Shown here: in pieces, positions 46,675-55,019 of the stretch
How positions within the stretch are numbered: the first letter of the stretch is position 1
Layout of the letters: every line of letters starts with the position of its first letter
NCBI RefSeq assembly: GCF_014279875.1
Contig: NZ_CP047952.1
Location: 558,001-622,000, forward strand
Direction: 5' to 3'
DNA from: Synechococcus sp. MEDNS5
GTDB taxonomy: Bacteria > Cyanobacteriota > Cyanobacteriia > PCC-6307 > Cyanobiaceae
DNA length: 64,000 nt
Notes under the pieces: model-generated
The model's database searches: none
Seen by the model: only the letters and a program-made list of their open reading frames with translations
Told to the model about the DNA's origin: nothing
Made by a program: the position numbers and the translations under genes

Positions 46675-46788
46675 TTACTCAACTGGGCCGATTACTTGGC
46701 GCATGGCGTTGACGAGTTCCTGCAGGTCGTCGTCATTGCTGCACACATGCGTGCAGGCTCTCAGGCAGCTCGGATCGGCGAGGTCGCG
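46675..46788 (-). repeat. Second copy of the 114-base direct repeat (tail of the aminotransferase gene)
   Basis: This is the intact counterpart of 45758-45871. Both copies have the same orientation and both end in TAA in the same frame. They bracket the COQ4-like gene and about 110 bases in front of it. Confidence 0.85.
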
Positions 46789-47919
46789 GATCCAGATGCC
46801 TTGATCTCCCAGTCGTTTCACCACCCGCGCCGGTTGCAGCGCAGTGGCTGTCTGGTCGAGCGCAAAACTCACCAATCCTGCAGCGGGAGGGCCATCGAGC
46901 AGAGGCATCACCCCGGGAACGGCCGCGAGCTCTTGCCAGAGACGCTCACTGAGAAGGCGAATGCGTTCCAGGCGCTGGCCTGGTCCCCCCTCCTGTTCCA
47001 GCAGATCCAGGGAACAGCGCAGCCCTGCCATCAGCGGTACACAACTGGTGGCCACTTCGAATCTGCGGCTGTCGGCGTGGAAAGGATGGGGATCGTCGAG
47101 GGACGCTCGGGTTTCATCGCGCAGGCTCCGCCATCCGATCAAGGTTGGCTTGGACTCCTGGAGCACACGCTCTGACAGAGCGACCCCGCCAAGTCCCTCA
47201 GGGCCGCAGGCCCATTTGTGACCTGTAAAGGCATAGATGTCTGCGGCGGCAGCGGCCTCATCAACTGGTATTTGGCCCACACTTTGGGCTGCATCCACCA
47301 AGAGAAATGGTTTGGCAGGGTGCTGTTGAAGTTGGGCGGCGACGGCGGCGATCGGCATCCGCTGTCCGGTGTTCCAGAGCAGATGGGAGAGCACCACCAG
47401 GCGGGTTTTTGAGGTGAGCTGCTGCTCGAGGGCCTCCAGCACGGCCGTGTCGGTCTGGTCCTGATCGTTGCGCCCTCCCCGCAGATGCTTCACGGGAAGC
47501 TCATTCACGCTGAGGCCCATCCGGCGGGCGAGTTCCAGGCAGGCTGCCACCACACCGGGATGCTCACAGTCGCCGATCAGGATGTGATCGCCTTCGCTGA
47601 TGGGTAGTCCCCATAGCGGCAGAACGCAGCCACTGGTTACGTTTTCACTTAAGGCCAAGCGATGGGGAGGGACGCCGCAAAGCATGGCCAGCTGCGCCCG
47701 CGTGCTGTTCACCTCGGCGCTGACGTAGGGCCAGACATCCGTGGTGAACGGACCCAGCTGCTGCATCCGTTTCCAGCTGGCCGTGATCGCATCTAAGGAG
47801 GGATCGGGCAAGGGTCCTTGCCCCCCGTAGTTGAAATAGGTCTTGCCGCTTAGGGCTGGGCAGAGGTCTCTCAGCATGCGTTCAGGAGAGGGGGGATGGA
47901 TGGGGCGGTTCAGGCTCAT
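46675..47919 (-). CDS. Class V aminotransferase / cysteine desulfurase-like
   Basis: The 414-residue PLP enzyme begins with an AGGAGG site upstream of the ATG at 47919. It has TYFNYGGQGPLPDPSLDAI, ALSENVTSGCVLPLWGL, LVLSHLLWNTGQ-type and LLVDAAQSVGQIPVD segments, and the PLP lysine in YAFTGHKWACGPEGLGG. It resembles the isopenicillin-N-epimerase/SufS-like branch. A cysteine for persulfide chemistry is not obvious in the usual place, although the tail carries CLRACTHVC. A cyanobacterial cystine C-S lyase-type role is possible; the substrate is not known. Confidence 0.85.
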   Translation of the reverse strand: MSLNRPIHPPSPERMLRDLCPALSGKTYFNYGGQGPLPDPSLDAITASWKRMQQLGPFTTDVWPYVSAEVNSTRAQLAMLCGVPPHRLALSENVTSGCVLPLWGLPISEGDHILIGDCEHPGVVAACLELARRMGLSVNELPVKHLRGGRNDQDQTDTAVLEALEQQLTSKTRLVVLSHLLWNTGQRMPIAAVAAQLQQHPAKPFLLVDAAQSVGQIPVDEAAAAADIYAFTGHKWACGPEGLGGVALSERVLQESKPTLIGWRSLRDETRASLDDPHPFHADSRRFEVATSCVPLMAGLRCSLDLLEQEGGPGQRLERIRLLSERLWQELAAVPGVMPLLDGPPAAGLVSFALDQTATALQPARVVKRLGDQGIWIRDLADPSCLRACTHVCSNDDDLQELVNAMRQVIGPVE

Positions 47920-47936
47920 GATCGCGAACCTCCTCT

Positions 47937-48110
47937 TCAGCTCGCATCGCGGAGCTGCCGGGTGCAGGAGATGGTGCAGTCTCTGTCGTTGAGGTCGCAA
48001 AGGCTGATGCAGTTGAAGTAGATCTCCACGGCATCCCAGGTGGCTTCGCGGTCTTTTTGATTCACCATGACTTGCACCGACCTGATCAGATGGCACTGAC
48101 TTTGGTTCAT
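47937..48110 (-). CDS. Small Cys-containing hypothetical protein
   Basis: This is a 57-residue product from the ATG at 48110, preceded by GGAG. It has five Cys (QCHL, FNCISLC, RDCTISC) and a mixed strand/helix pattern. No family is recognised. It lies 17 bases upstream of the aminotransferase gene on the same strand and is probably co-transcribed, so a link to sulfur or PLP chemistry is a guess. The longer open frame to 48263 overlaps the divergent DUF4079 gene. Confidence 0.6.
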   Translation of the reverse strand: MNQSQCHLIRSVQVMVNQKDREATWDAVEIYFNCISLCDLNDRDCTISCTRQLRDAS

Positions 48111-48237
48111 GACAAGCTCCGCTGACTGCTTCCAGCTTCCTCCTGTTGAAGGGTGAGAACGCGCAAGGCAATCAGCGGATTCCCACCCGGTGGATGTGCT
48201 CAATCCATGGCTACGTTGCCGCTGTGGAGAGATCGCC

Positions 48238-48960
48238 ATGACGACCGTCGACTGGCTCGGCATCCTTCACCCCGCGTTGGCGGTGGTGATCATCTATCCC
48301 TTGATCGGGATGGTGGTGCGATTGGCGATCCAGACCCGGGCACGACGGTTGCAAACGCTGAAGTGTCCTCCCACCGTGGGCCGCGAACACAGTGATCTGG
48401 GCCGCTGGCTGGCGGTGGGTGTTGTGATGCTGGTGCTCGTGGCCCTCACCGTGGCGATTGCGACTGATCAACCCTTGATGGCCTTTCAGGGCGGAGCCGC
48501 GAGGGCTGCGCAGTTGCTGCTGGTGCTTGCTGGCACCCTTGCGGGATTGGCGGCGCTGTGGGTGTCCAAGGCGCCGGGGCTGCGGCTCGCGTTCGTGCTG
48601 ATCACCTGGGCCGGGGTCCTGGGCCTGGGCGCGCAGCCTGAGGTCTGGCGGCTGTCCGACGATCCCTTGTCGCCAGCCTTCTGGCAGTCCCATTACTGGT
48701 CAGGTGTGGCTGTGGTGGGTCTGATGCTGTTTTCTCTCGGTGCCCAGCCAGAGATTCAGCGTGACCTGCGCCTGCGGCGGTTGCATGTCACCGCCAATGT
48801 GCTGGCGGCTGTGTTGTTCGTGGTGCAAGGCATCACCGGAACAAGGGATTTGCTCGAAATCCCCCTGAGCTGGCAGAAGGCAACGATCTATTCCTGCAAC
48901 TTCAACACGCGCACCTGTCCGCCGCCGGCCTCAACACAGCCGCCTGTGATCAGTCCTTGA
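48238..48960 (+). CDS. DUF4079 family membrane protein (copy 2)
   Basis: The 240-residue polytopic protein is a clear paralogue of the one at 13854: WLGILHPALAVVIIYPLIGMVVRL, GREHSDLGRWLA, WQSHYWSGVAVVGLML, RRLHVTANVLAAVLF and QGITGTRDLL. It has an extra C-terminal tail with two Cys (ATIYSCNFNTRTCPPP). The ATG at 48238 has GGAGAG upstream. Its function is unknown. Its stop overlaps the convergent UrtA-like gene by 11 bases. Confidence 0.8.
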   Translation: MTTVDWLGILHPALAVVIIYPLIGMVVRLAIQTRARRLQTLKCPPTVGREHSDLGRWLAVGVVMLVLVALTVAIATDQPLMAFQGGAARAAQLLLVLAGTLAGLAALWVSKAPGLRLAFVLITWAGVLGLGAQPEVWRLSDDPLSPAFWQSHYWSGVAVVGLMLFSLGAQPEIQRDLRLRRLHVTANVLAAVLFVVQGITGTRDLLEIPLSWQKATIYSCNFNTRTCPPPASTQPPVISP

Positions 48961-50224
48961 TCAGGGGCGGCACCCGGTGATCGCAGGTTGCCCCCGCTGA
49001 CTCTGCAAGGTCAGGGTTCCAGGGCATGGGTTCGATCAACCCGAAGTCCTCCAGCACCTTGAAGCCCCCTTTGGCGTCGGCCTGGGCCAAGAGAGACCGC
49101 TTCCTCAGATGAAGGCTGGAACTCACCTGAAGATCACCCTGGGGTGCAGTGAAACGGCTGCCGATGAGCGACTGGCGCACAGCGTCGGTTTCGAGGCTGC
49201 CGGAGGTCTCCACCGCCTGAGCCCAAAGGTGCACCAGGCTGTAGCCAGCCTCTGCCGGGTCGTTGATCACGCGGTGGTAGCCGTAGCGTCGCCGGAAGCG
49301 TTGCGCGAAAGCGGTGGATTCCGGCGTCTTCAGGCTCTCGAAATAACTCCAGCTTGCGTAACTGCCGGCGATATTGCGTCCTCCGATCGCGATGGCCTCT
49401 TCTTCCGATACGGAAAGGCTGAGCACCTTGAGTTCAGAACGCTGATTCAATCCTTGTTTTTGCAGGGCCTGGAAGAAAGCGATATTGCTGTCGCCGTTGA
49501 GGGTATTCACCACGACAACCGGACCTGCGTTGAGAGCGGCTTGAATCTCTGCGATCAGCGGTTCAACAGCTGCACTCCCCAGCGGCAGGTAGCGCTCTTG
49601 AAGCACACGCGCTTGTGCGCGCGCTGCCTGAGCGCGGATGATGCGATTGGCTGTTCTCGGGTAGACGTAATCCGAGCCGATCAGCAGCAGCCGTTTGCTG
49701 TGATTGTCCAGCATCCATTTCAGGGCCGGTTCGGATTGCTGGTTGGGAACCGATCCTCCATACACCACAACAGGAGAGCACTCCTGTCCCTCGTATTGCA
49801 CTGGGTAGAACAGAAGCTTGTTGTTGGTCTCCATCACTGGAACCATGGCTTTGCGGCTGGCGGAGGTCCATCCACCGAAGATCGCCACCACCTTGTCTTC
49901 GTTCAGCAGTCGTTGTGCCTTGCGAGCGAACTCGGCGGGTTCAGACATGCCGTCTTCTTCAATGGCCTCAACCAGCACCGCCCGGCCGTTGAGCCTGAGG
50001 CCGCCAGCGGCATTGATCTCTTCGATCGCCAGACGCTCCGCCTCGGCCACCGTGGCTTCAGAGAGCGCCATGGTGCCGGTGCGCGAGTGCAGGATGCCAA
50101 CGCGGATTGTGGCTGTGTGCTGCGGCTCATTACGGTGCCCGCAGCTGAGGAGCAACAGCGAGCCCAGCAGGCTGACCAGGCTTGAAAGGCTCTTCCGCGT
50201 CGCAGTCGCGATTCCCTGGTTCAT
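48950..50224 (-). CDS. UrtA-family substrate-binding lipoprotein, partner of an ion channel
   Basis: The 424-residue protein has a lipoprotein signal (lipobox LLLLSC, Cys about 28) and a type I periplasmic-binding fold that closely follows urea-binding UrtA. Shared segments include VGILHSRTGTMALSE, RLAIEEINAAGG, FGGWTSASRKAMVPV, LLFYPVQYEGQECSP, PNQQSEPALKWML, LIGSDYVYPRTAN and NTLNGDSNIAFF. It should sit on the periplasmic face of the plasma membrane and bind urea or a short amide. No urtBCDE genes are nearby. Its ATG overlaps the stop of the ligand-gated channel gene as ATGA, so the two are made together. Confidence 0.9.
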   Translation of the reverse strand: MNQGIATATRKSLSSLVSLLGSLLLLSCGHRNEPQHTATIRVGILHSRTGTMALSEATVAEAERLAIEEINAAGGLRLNGRAVLVEAIEEDGMSEPAEFARKAQRLLNEDKVVAIFGGWTSASRKAMVPVMETNNKLLFYPVQYEGQECSPVVVYGGSVPNQQSEPALKWMLDNHSKRLLLIGSDYVYPRTANRIIRAQAARAQARVLQERYLPLGSAAVEPLIAEIQAALNAGPVVVVNTLNGDSNIAFFQALQKQGLNQRSELKVLSLSVSEEEAIAIGGRNIAGSYASWSYFESLKTPESTAFAQRFRRRYGYHRVINDPAEAGYSLVHLWAQAVETSGSLETDAVRQSLIGSRFTAPQGDLQVSSSLHLRKRSLLAQADAKGGFKVLEDFGLIEPMPWNPDLAESAGATCDHRVPPLIKD

Positions 50225-51363
50225 CGTCTTCCCCAGCTGATCACCGCGGTCAGCACCAGCAGGCCCAGGGAGAGGTACTGAAAGCGCGTGTCGGCTTGAT
50301 TGATCCGCCGCATGGTGCTGGCCTTCTGCTCATCCGGTGCAGCCACGTAGGTGTTGTACCCCCACGTGAACAACCCGAACAGAGCCATGGCAATCAGATA
50401 GCTCGTTGTGAAGAGATCATCGAGGAAGGTGGTGTAAGGAAGCTTCGGCAAGGAGGAGTGGTACGACTGCTGCAGAAAAATCAGGGTGAGCAGGGCCGTT
50501 GACGGAATGGCAAGGCGTACATCGGAGAGGGTTCCCTCCACCGATGGCGCCATCAGCACGATCGAATTGATGATCATCAGGGGGATGATCCAGTTCACAA
50601 TCCCTGGCCACAGATTCGACTGATAAATCACTTCCAAGCGCACCTGGCTGAGCTGGGGGCGATACCAGGTGCCCAGGCTGTTGGAGCTCCGGCGTAGAAA
50701 TGGTTTGAAACTGGCGCCCTGAAGCTGGTAGCCGCTGAGGGAGCCCAGTTCCCCCACGAGATTGTCGTTGGAGGGAGCAGGCAGCAGACGCAGATCGGCG
50801 TATTTCTGGGAGGTCCAGAGGGGTTCGAGCTCGATGATGATCGGCACCTTCAGCACATCGAAGGGATCTCTTCGGAAGTCCACCGCATCGTCGTAGAACC
50901 GACTCGAGAAGCGGAAGAGCAGCTGATGTCGTCCTCCCGAGAGCTCCCGCGGCCCTGCAGCGGATGGCTCAAAGGTGGAGTCCCATGTCTCAATGCGATT
51001 GGTCAGTGAAATCAGATCGGCTGGCTCAGTGTCGTAACGCTCAAGTAGCTCCTCCACCTCGGGGAGCCACTCCAACCAGATTTCACCGTCGGCTGTGAAG
51101 GTGCGCGAGTTGAGATTGAGTTCGTAGATCTTGTCGAGATGAATACCCGCATAGATGAACGGGTGTTTGGCGATGAGCTCCTCGGAGGGCTGGACGGCCT
51201 CCAGACCTGCGGTGCCTTCCATCTCCTCCTGCATCGCGTCAGGGTGAATCGTTTCCGCACTCGGGCCGCGATCAACGATGGCGCGTGTGCCCAAAAGCAG
51301 AGTGATTGCCAGAACCGAGGCAATGAGCAGAAACCTGAAGCGTTTTGAGATGGTCCGGCGCAT
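50221..51363 (-). CDS. Pentameric ligand-gated ion channel (GLIC/Cys-loop type)
   Basis: The 380-residue protein has an N-terminal hydrophobic signal/anchor (about 11-25), an acidic linker (about 30-65), then an extracellular beta-sandwich starting FIYAGIHLDKIYELNL with ADGEIWLEW. The pro-loop is DFRRDPFD (162-169), matching the GLIC pro-loop and lacking the Cys pair of animal receptors. Four membrane segments follow: M1 (about 251-272), M2 (281-302), M3 (317-340) and M4 (361-378). The M2-M3 loop is LPKLPYTTFLDD, and the short M3-M4 loop is typical of bacteria. The ATG at 51363 has AGGGG upstream. It would gate ions on ligand binding; the UrtA-like lipoprotein is the obvious ligand partner. 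Confidence 0.9.
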   Translation of the reverse strand: MRRTISKRFRFLLIASVLAITLLLGTRAIVDRGPSAETIHPDAMQEEMEGTAGLEAVQPSEELIAKHPFIYAGIHLDKIYELNLNSRTFTADGEIWLEWLPEVEELLERYDTEPADLISLTNRIETWDSTFEPSAAGPRELSGGRHQLLFRFSSRFYDDAVDFRRDPFDVLKVPIIIELEPLWTSQKYADLRLLPAPSNDNLVGELGSLSGYQLQGASFKPFLRRSSNSLGTWYRPQLSQVRLEVIYQSNLWPGIVNWIIPLMIINSIVLMAPSVEGTLSDVRLAIPSTALLTLIFLQQSYHSSLPKLPYTTFLDDLFTTSYLIAMALFGLFTWGYNTYVAAPDEQKASTMRRINQADTRFQYLSLGLLVLTAVISWGRR

Positions 51364-51384
51364 TCGTCCCCTGGCGTTCACCCT

Positions 51385-51630
51385 TTAGAGCACTTGCACC
51401 ACTTCGCTCACCTCGGGAATGGACTCGCGCATTTTGCGTTCGATGCCCATCTTCAGCGTCATGGTGCTGCTGGGGCAGCTGCCGCAGGCTCCTTGAAGAC
51501 GCACCTTCACCACTGGCCCGTCAATCTCAACCACTTCCACGTTGCCACCGTCAGCCATTAGGAAGGGGCGAAGCTCGTCGAGCACCTTCTCCACGTTTTC
51601 GCTGGTCAGCGGCATCGTTTCGGAGCTCAT
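51385..51630 (-). CDS. Nfu/NifU C-terminal domain iron-sulfur scaffold protein
   Basis: The 81-residue protein is a stand-alone NifU-C domain: [25 protein letters not shown], then [22 protein letters not shown] with the CxxC cluster-binding motif. It carries a [4Fe-4S] cluster to target proteins, in cyanobacteria chiefly for photosystem I. It is 21 bases upstream of the channel gene on the same strand, so the channel operon may share its promoter. It is divergent from mqo. Confidence 0.93.
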   Translation of the reverse strand: MSSETMPLTSENVEKVLDELRPFLMADGGNVEVVEIDGPVVKVRLQGACGSCPSSTMTLKMGIERKMRESIPEVSEVVQVL

Positions 51631-51715
51631 GGCCGGATTCAAGACGTTCAGACCCAGCGTAGGCATGCGCCCGTCGAGGTTGATCCATACGCTTGGAGAA
51701 GGGTGACTCTGTGCT

Positions 51716-53197
51716 GTGGACCGATACGACGCTGTGCTGGTGGGTGCCGGGATCATGAGTGCCACCCTGGCATCGCTTCTGCATGCCCTGGACCCAAGGC
51801 TCAGGCTGCTGATGGTGGAAGGCTTGGAGGCCCCAGCGCTGGAAAGCAGCGCCGCGGCGAACAACGCCGGCACCGGCCATGCGGCCAACTGCGAACTCAA
51901 TTACACCCCCCAGCGCGATGACGGATCAGTCGCGACGGACAAGGCCCTGGCGATCAATGCGTCGTTTGAACGCAGTCTTGAGTTCTGGGCCTCACTGGCG
52001 GAGCTGGGATCCCTTCAACCCAATCGTTTTCTGCATCGTGTTCCCCACCTGAGCTTCGTGTGGGGCGAGCAGGATGTGGCGTTTCTGCGGCAGCGGCACC
52101 GCCAACTCAGTGCTTTGCCGGCGTTTGCAGCGATGGAGTGGAGCACGGATGCCAGTGAGATCGCCGAATGGATTCCGCTGATGATGGCAGGACGGAATGG
52201 GCATGAGCCCCTCGCTGCCACGCGTGTTCAGCGAGGGATGGATGTGGATTTCGGCAGCCTGACGCAGATGCTGCTGGCACCCCTACAGAATGCAGGAGCT
52301 TTGGACGTGCTGTTCGGCACCCGTGTGCAGAGGCTCAGGCGCAGCCGCACCCAACAGATGACGTCTGGTGATTGGCAGATGGATCTGCGCAGTCCCTCCG
52401 GCGGCCGTCATGTGAGGGCTCCATTTGTGTTCCTGGGTGCAGGAGGCGGTGCCTTGCCGCTGCTTCAGAGCAGTGGGATTTCCGAGGCTGCCGACTTTGC
52501 TGGGTTTCCTGTGAGCGGCCAATGGTTGGTCTGCCAGCAACCGGAACTTGTGGATCATCACTTCGCCAAGGTGTACGGGAAAGCCAAGGTGGGAGCACCA
52601 CCGATGTCGGTTCCCCATCTCGACACCCGCTGGATTGATGGGAAAAGGTCGTTGCTGTTCGGTCCCTATGCCGGCTTCAGCAGCAAGTTCCTCAAGACGG
52701 GCTCGCTGTTGGATCTGCCGAAGTCGGTTCGCATCAGCAATCTGCAGCCCATGCTTCAAGTGGGAGTGAACAACCTCCCCTTGGTGAACTACCTGATCAC
52801 GCAGCTGCGCCAAAGCCGCACCGATCGCATGGATGCCCTTCGGGATTTCCTTCCGCAAGCCAGGGAGCAGGACTGGACTCTTTCCGTGGCCGGTCAGCGT
52901 GTGCAGATCATCAAGCGAACGCCTGAAGGCGGTCGCCTGCAGATGGGAACCGAAGTGGTGAGCTCCGCGGATGGCTCTTTGGCTGCCCTGCTCGGAGCCT
53001 CCCCGGGGGCCAGCACGTCAGTGTCGATCATGCTCACCGTGCTTGAGCGTTGTTTCTCAGAGCCACTGGCGACAGCCGCCTGGCAAGAGCGCCTCAGGGC
53101 ACTGATCCCCTCCTTCGGCCAAGACCTCAACGCGGATGGAGACGCTCTGCGCCGAACCCGTGAGCGCAGCGATGCGCTTCTCGGCTTAGCTGGCTGA
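51716..53197 (+). CDS. mqo: Malate:quinone oxidoreductase
   Basis: The 493-residue flavoprotein has [19 protein letters not shown] at the N-terminus, [48 protein letters not shown], and [18 protein letters not shown], all characteristic of Mqo. It oxidises malate to oxaloacetate and reduces membrane quinone. The start is a GTG. It overlaps the end of the convergent VTT-domain gene by 12 bases. Confidence 0.94.
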   Translation: MDRYDAVLVGAGIMSATLASLLHALDPRLRLLMVEGLEAPALESSAAANNAGTGHAANCELNYTPQRDDGSVATDKALAINASFERSLEFWASLAELGSLQPNRFLHRVPHLSFVWGEQDVAFLRQRHRQLSALPAFAAMEWSTDASEIAEWIPLMMAGRNGHEPLAATRVQRGMDVDFGSLTQMLLAPLQNAGALDVLFGTRVQRLRRSRTQQMTSGDWQMDLRSPSGGRHVRAPFVFLGAGGGALPLLQSSGISEAADFAGFPVSGQWLVCQQPELVDHHFAKVYGKAKVGAPPMSVPHLDTRWIDGKRSLLFGPYAGFSSKFLKTGSLLDLPKSVRISNLQPMLQVGVNNLPLVNYLITQLRQSRTDRMDALRDFLPQAREQDWTLSVAGQRVQIIKRTPEGGRLQMGTEVVSSADGSLAALLGASPGASTSVSIMLTVLERCFSEPLATAAWQERLRALIPSFGQDLNADGDALRRTRERSDALLGLAG

Positions 53198-53857
53198 TCC
53201 ATCCTTTCGCTGCTGGGCACGCTGCTTCACCAGCCCGGCGACCAGGGCCAGGGCGAACACCCCGAGCAGGGCTGCGCCCAGGAGAAGCTTGCCGCCGCCG
53301 AGAATCCCCGCCCCAAGTGCCACGATCGGGGCATCACTGAGCAGCACACTCACCAGCAAGGGCAAGGAAAAGGCACGCCAGCTGGTGCCACCGAGGCCAG
53401 CGGCATAACTCACAAAATCAAACAGACCCGTCATCAGAAGACCCGTGAGTAAAAACGGGTTTCCCTCCAATTGATTCCGACTGAATCCTTCCACCTTGGC
53501 CATGGCCTTGTCTCCGACAAGACGTTTGATCGGCCCCCTGCCATATCTGCGCGCCAACAGAAAAGCGCTTTGGCAGAACAGAAGATCTGCGATCACGATG
53601 GCGATGAAGCCGGTCTGAAAGCCCAGGAGAGCGCCGGCCAGTAGGGAGTAAGCCGTGCTCGGCAAGGCCGGCAGCAGGATGCTGACTCCGCGGAGCAACA
53701 CGATGCCGACTGGAGCCCAGACTCCCAGGCGTTCCACCTGGTTGCGCAGCGGCTCAAGTCCGTGCACCTGGATCAGGTGAAACAGCACAGCGAGTCCGGC
53801 GACGCTCGCAGCGATCAGCAGGAATCGGCGAAGGCGAAGCATGGGCTGGTGACGCAT
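53186..53857 (-). CDS. VTT-domain (TVP38/TMEM64, DedA-like) membrane protein
   Basis: The 223-residue protein has an N-terminal span, then [25 protein letters not shown] and the SNARE-associated (VTT) domain with [20 protein letters not shown] and [21 protein letters not shown]. Relatives act as lipid scramblases or flippases. The ATG at 53857 is chosen without a strong ribosome-binding site; a GTG at 53914 and an ATG at 53842 are also in frame. Confidence 0.8.
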   Translation of the reverse strand: MRHQPMLRLRRFLLIAASVAGLAVLFHLIQVHGLEPLRNQVERLGVWAPVGIVLLRGVSILLPALPSTAYSLLAGALLGFQTGFIAIVIADLLFCQSAFLLARRYGRGPIKRLVGDKAMAKVEGFSRNQLEGNPFLLTGLLMTGLFDFVSYAAGLGGTSWRAFSLPLLVSVLLSDAPIVALGAGILGGGKLLLGAALLGVFALALVAGLVKQRAQQRKDGSAS

Positions 53858-53927
53858 TTCACACCATCGAAGTTCCCACAGGGAGTGTGATGTCTGTGCA
53901 TCGATCGGCGTCACTGCAACGCTGTTT

Positions 53928-54269
53928 TCAGCCTTTGGTCAGGGGAGACGACAGATTCACAATCAGCACACCCGCTGTGATCAGCCCCATCCCGATCAGC
54001 TGACCTCCTGTGGGGACCTGTCGGTAGGCCACCACGCCAATCAGCACGATCGCCACAATGCCGATTCCGCTCCAGAGGGCGTAGCTGATGCCCATGGGAA
54101 TCGTCTTCACCACCCGTGACATCAGCGTCATCGAAAGTCCATAGGCTGTGAGCACCACCAGGGTTGGCCATGGACGGCTGAATCCGTCCGACACCTTCAG
54201 GCAGGAGGTGCCGATCACCTCAGCGCCGATGGCGAGCAGCAACAGAGCCCAGGGGGAGAGGGACGGCAT
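53928..54269 (-). CDS. Small multidrug resistance (SMR) family transporter
   Basis: This 113-residue four-span protein has the SMR signature: LLLLAIGAEVIGTSCLKVSDGFSRPWPT with the essential membrane Glu, SYALWSGIGIV, and a final span ending in VNLSS. SMR dimers export cationic drugs, or guanidinium in the Gdx subgroup; the subgroup cannot be decided by eye. It is 70 bases past the VTT gene and divergent from ppa. Confidence 0.88.
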   Translation of the reverse strand: MPSLSPWALLLLAIGAEVIGTSCLKVSDGFSRPWPTLVVLTAYGLSMTLMSRVVKTIPMGISYALWSGIGIVAIVLIGVVAYRQVPTGGQLIGMGLITAGVLIVNLSSPLTKG

Positions 54270-54340
54270 GGAATCGGATCGCTTCGTTTCAGTGTGCCGA
54301 TCCAGCCCCCGTAGGATCACCGCGCTGAATGCCGTCTCCA

Positions 54341-54928
54341 ATGGCCAATCTCGACCAGGCTCCCAGCCGCAGCATGCCCAATCTGTTGCATGTGCTCCCG
54401 GCCTTCGCCGACGAATCTGAGCTGCGTCTGAACACGATCGTGGAACTCAACTCCAACACGATCAACAAGTACGAGCTGATCACAGAAACCGGTCATCTGA
54501 AGCTGGATCGCGTTGGTTATTCTTCGCTGGCTTATCCCTTCGCCTATGGCTGCATTCCTCGCACCTGGGATGAGGATGGCGATCCACTTGATATTGAAAT
54601 CGTCAACGTCACCGAGCCGCTGATCCCCGGATCAATCGTTGAGGCCCGCATCATCGGCATCATGACGTTTGATGATGGTGGTGAAGTCGACGACAAAGTG
54701 ATCGCTGTGCTGGCTGACGACAAGCGCATGGATCACATCAAGAGCTTCGAGGATCTTGGTGATCACTGGAAAAAGGAAACCACCTATTACTGGGAGCACT
54801 ACAAAGATCTCAAGAAGCCAGGAACCTGCACGGTGAACGGATTCTTCGGCACCGAGAAGGCCGTTGAGATCATTAAGACCTGTGAGGCCAGGTACATGGC
54901 AGAGATCGATCCCAAGCTCGTTGACTGA
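54341..54928 (+). CDS. ppa: Inorganic pyrophosphatase, family I
   Basis: The 195-residue protein has the family I active site: NKYELITETGHLKLDR, YPFAYGCIPRTWDEDGDPLD with the metal-binding Asp cluster, and DDKVIAVLADD. It hydrolyses pyrophosphate and so drives biosynthetic reactions. The ATG at 54341 is chosen over an ATG four codons upstream. An intrinsic terminator follows 45 bases after the stop. Confidence 0.95.
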   Translation: MANLDQAPSRSMPNLLHVLPAFADESELRLNTIVELNSNTINKYELITETGHLKLDRVGYSSLAYPFAYGCIPRTWDEDGDPLDIEIVNVTEPLIPGSIVEARIIGIMTFDDGGEVDDKVIAVLADDKRMDHIKSFEDLGDHWKKETTYYWEHYKDLKKPGTCTVNGFFGTEKAVEIIKTCEARYMAEIDPKLVD

Positions 54929-54972
54929 GTCGGCTTGAGGCTCTGAGACCTCTGAGATCCCCCACATCCTTG

Positions 54973-55006
54973 ATGCCGCTCGCGAAAGCGTGAGCGGCAT
55001 TTTTTG
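54973..55006 (+). terminator. Intrinsic terminator of ppa
   Basis: ATGCCGCTCGC and its inverse copy GTGAGCGGCAT form a long GC-rich stem closed by a GAAA-type loop, followed by six T. It points away from ppa and faces the convergent COQ4-motif gene. Confidence 0.9.
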
Positions 55007-55019
55007 GGTTTGATCGTTC

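Noticed and set aside
49109-50185. 358-codon plus-strand open frame
   Set aside because: It is antisense to the UrtA-like gene, which has clear family motifs.
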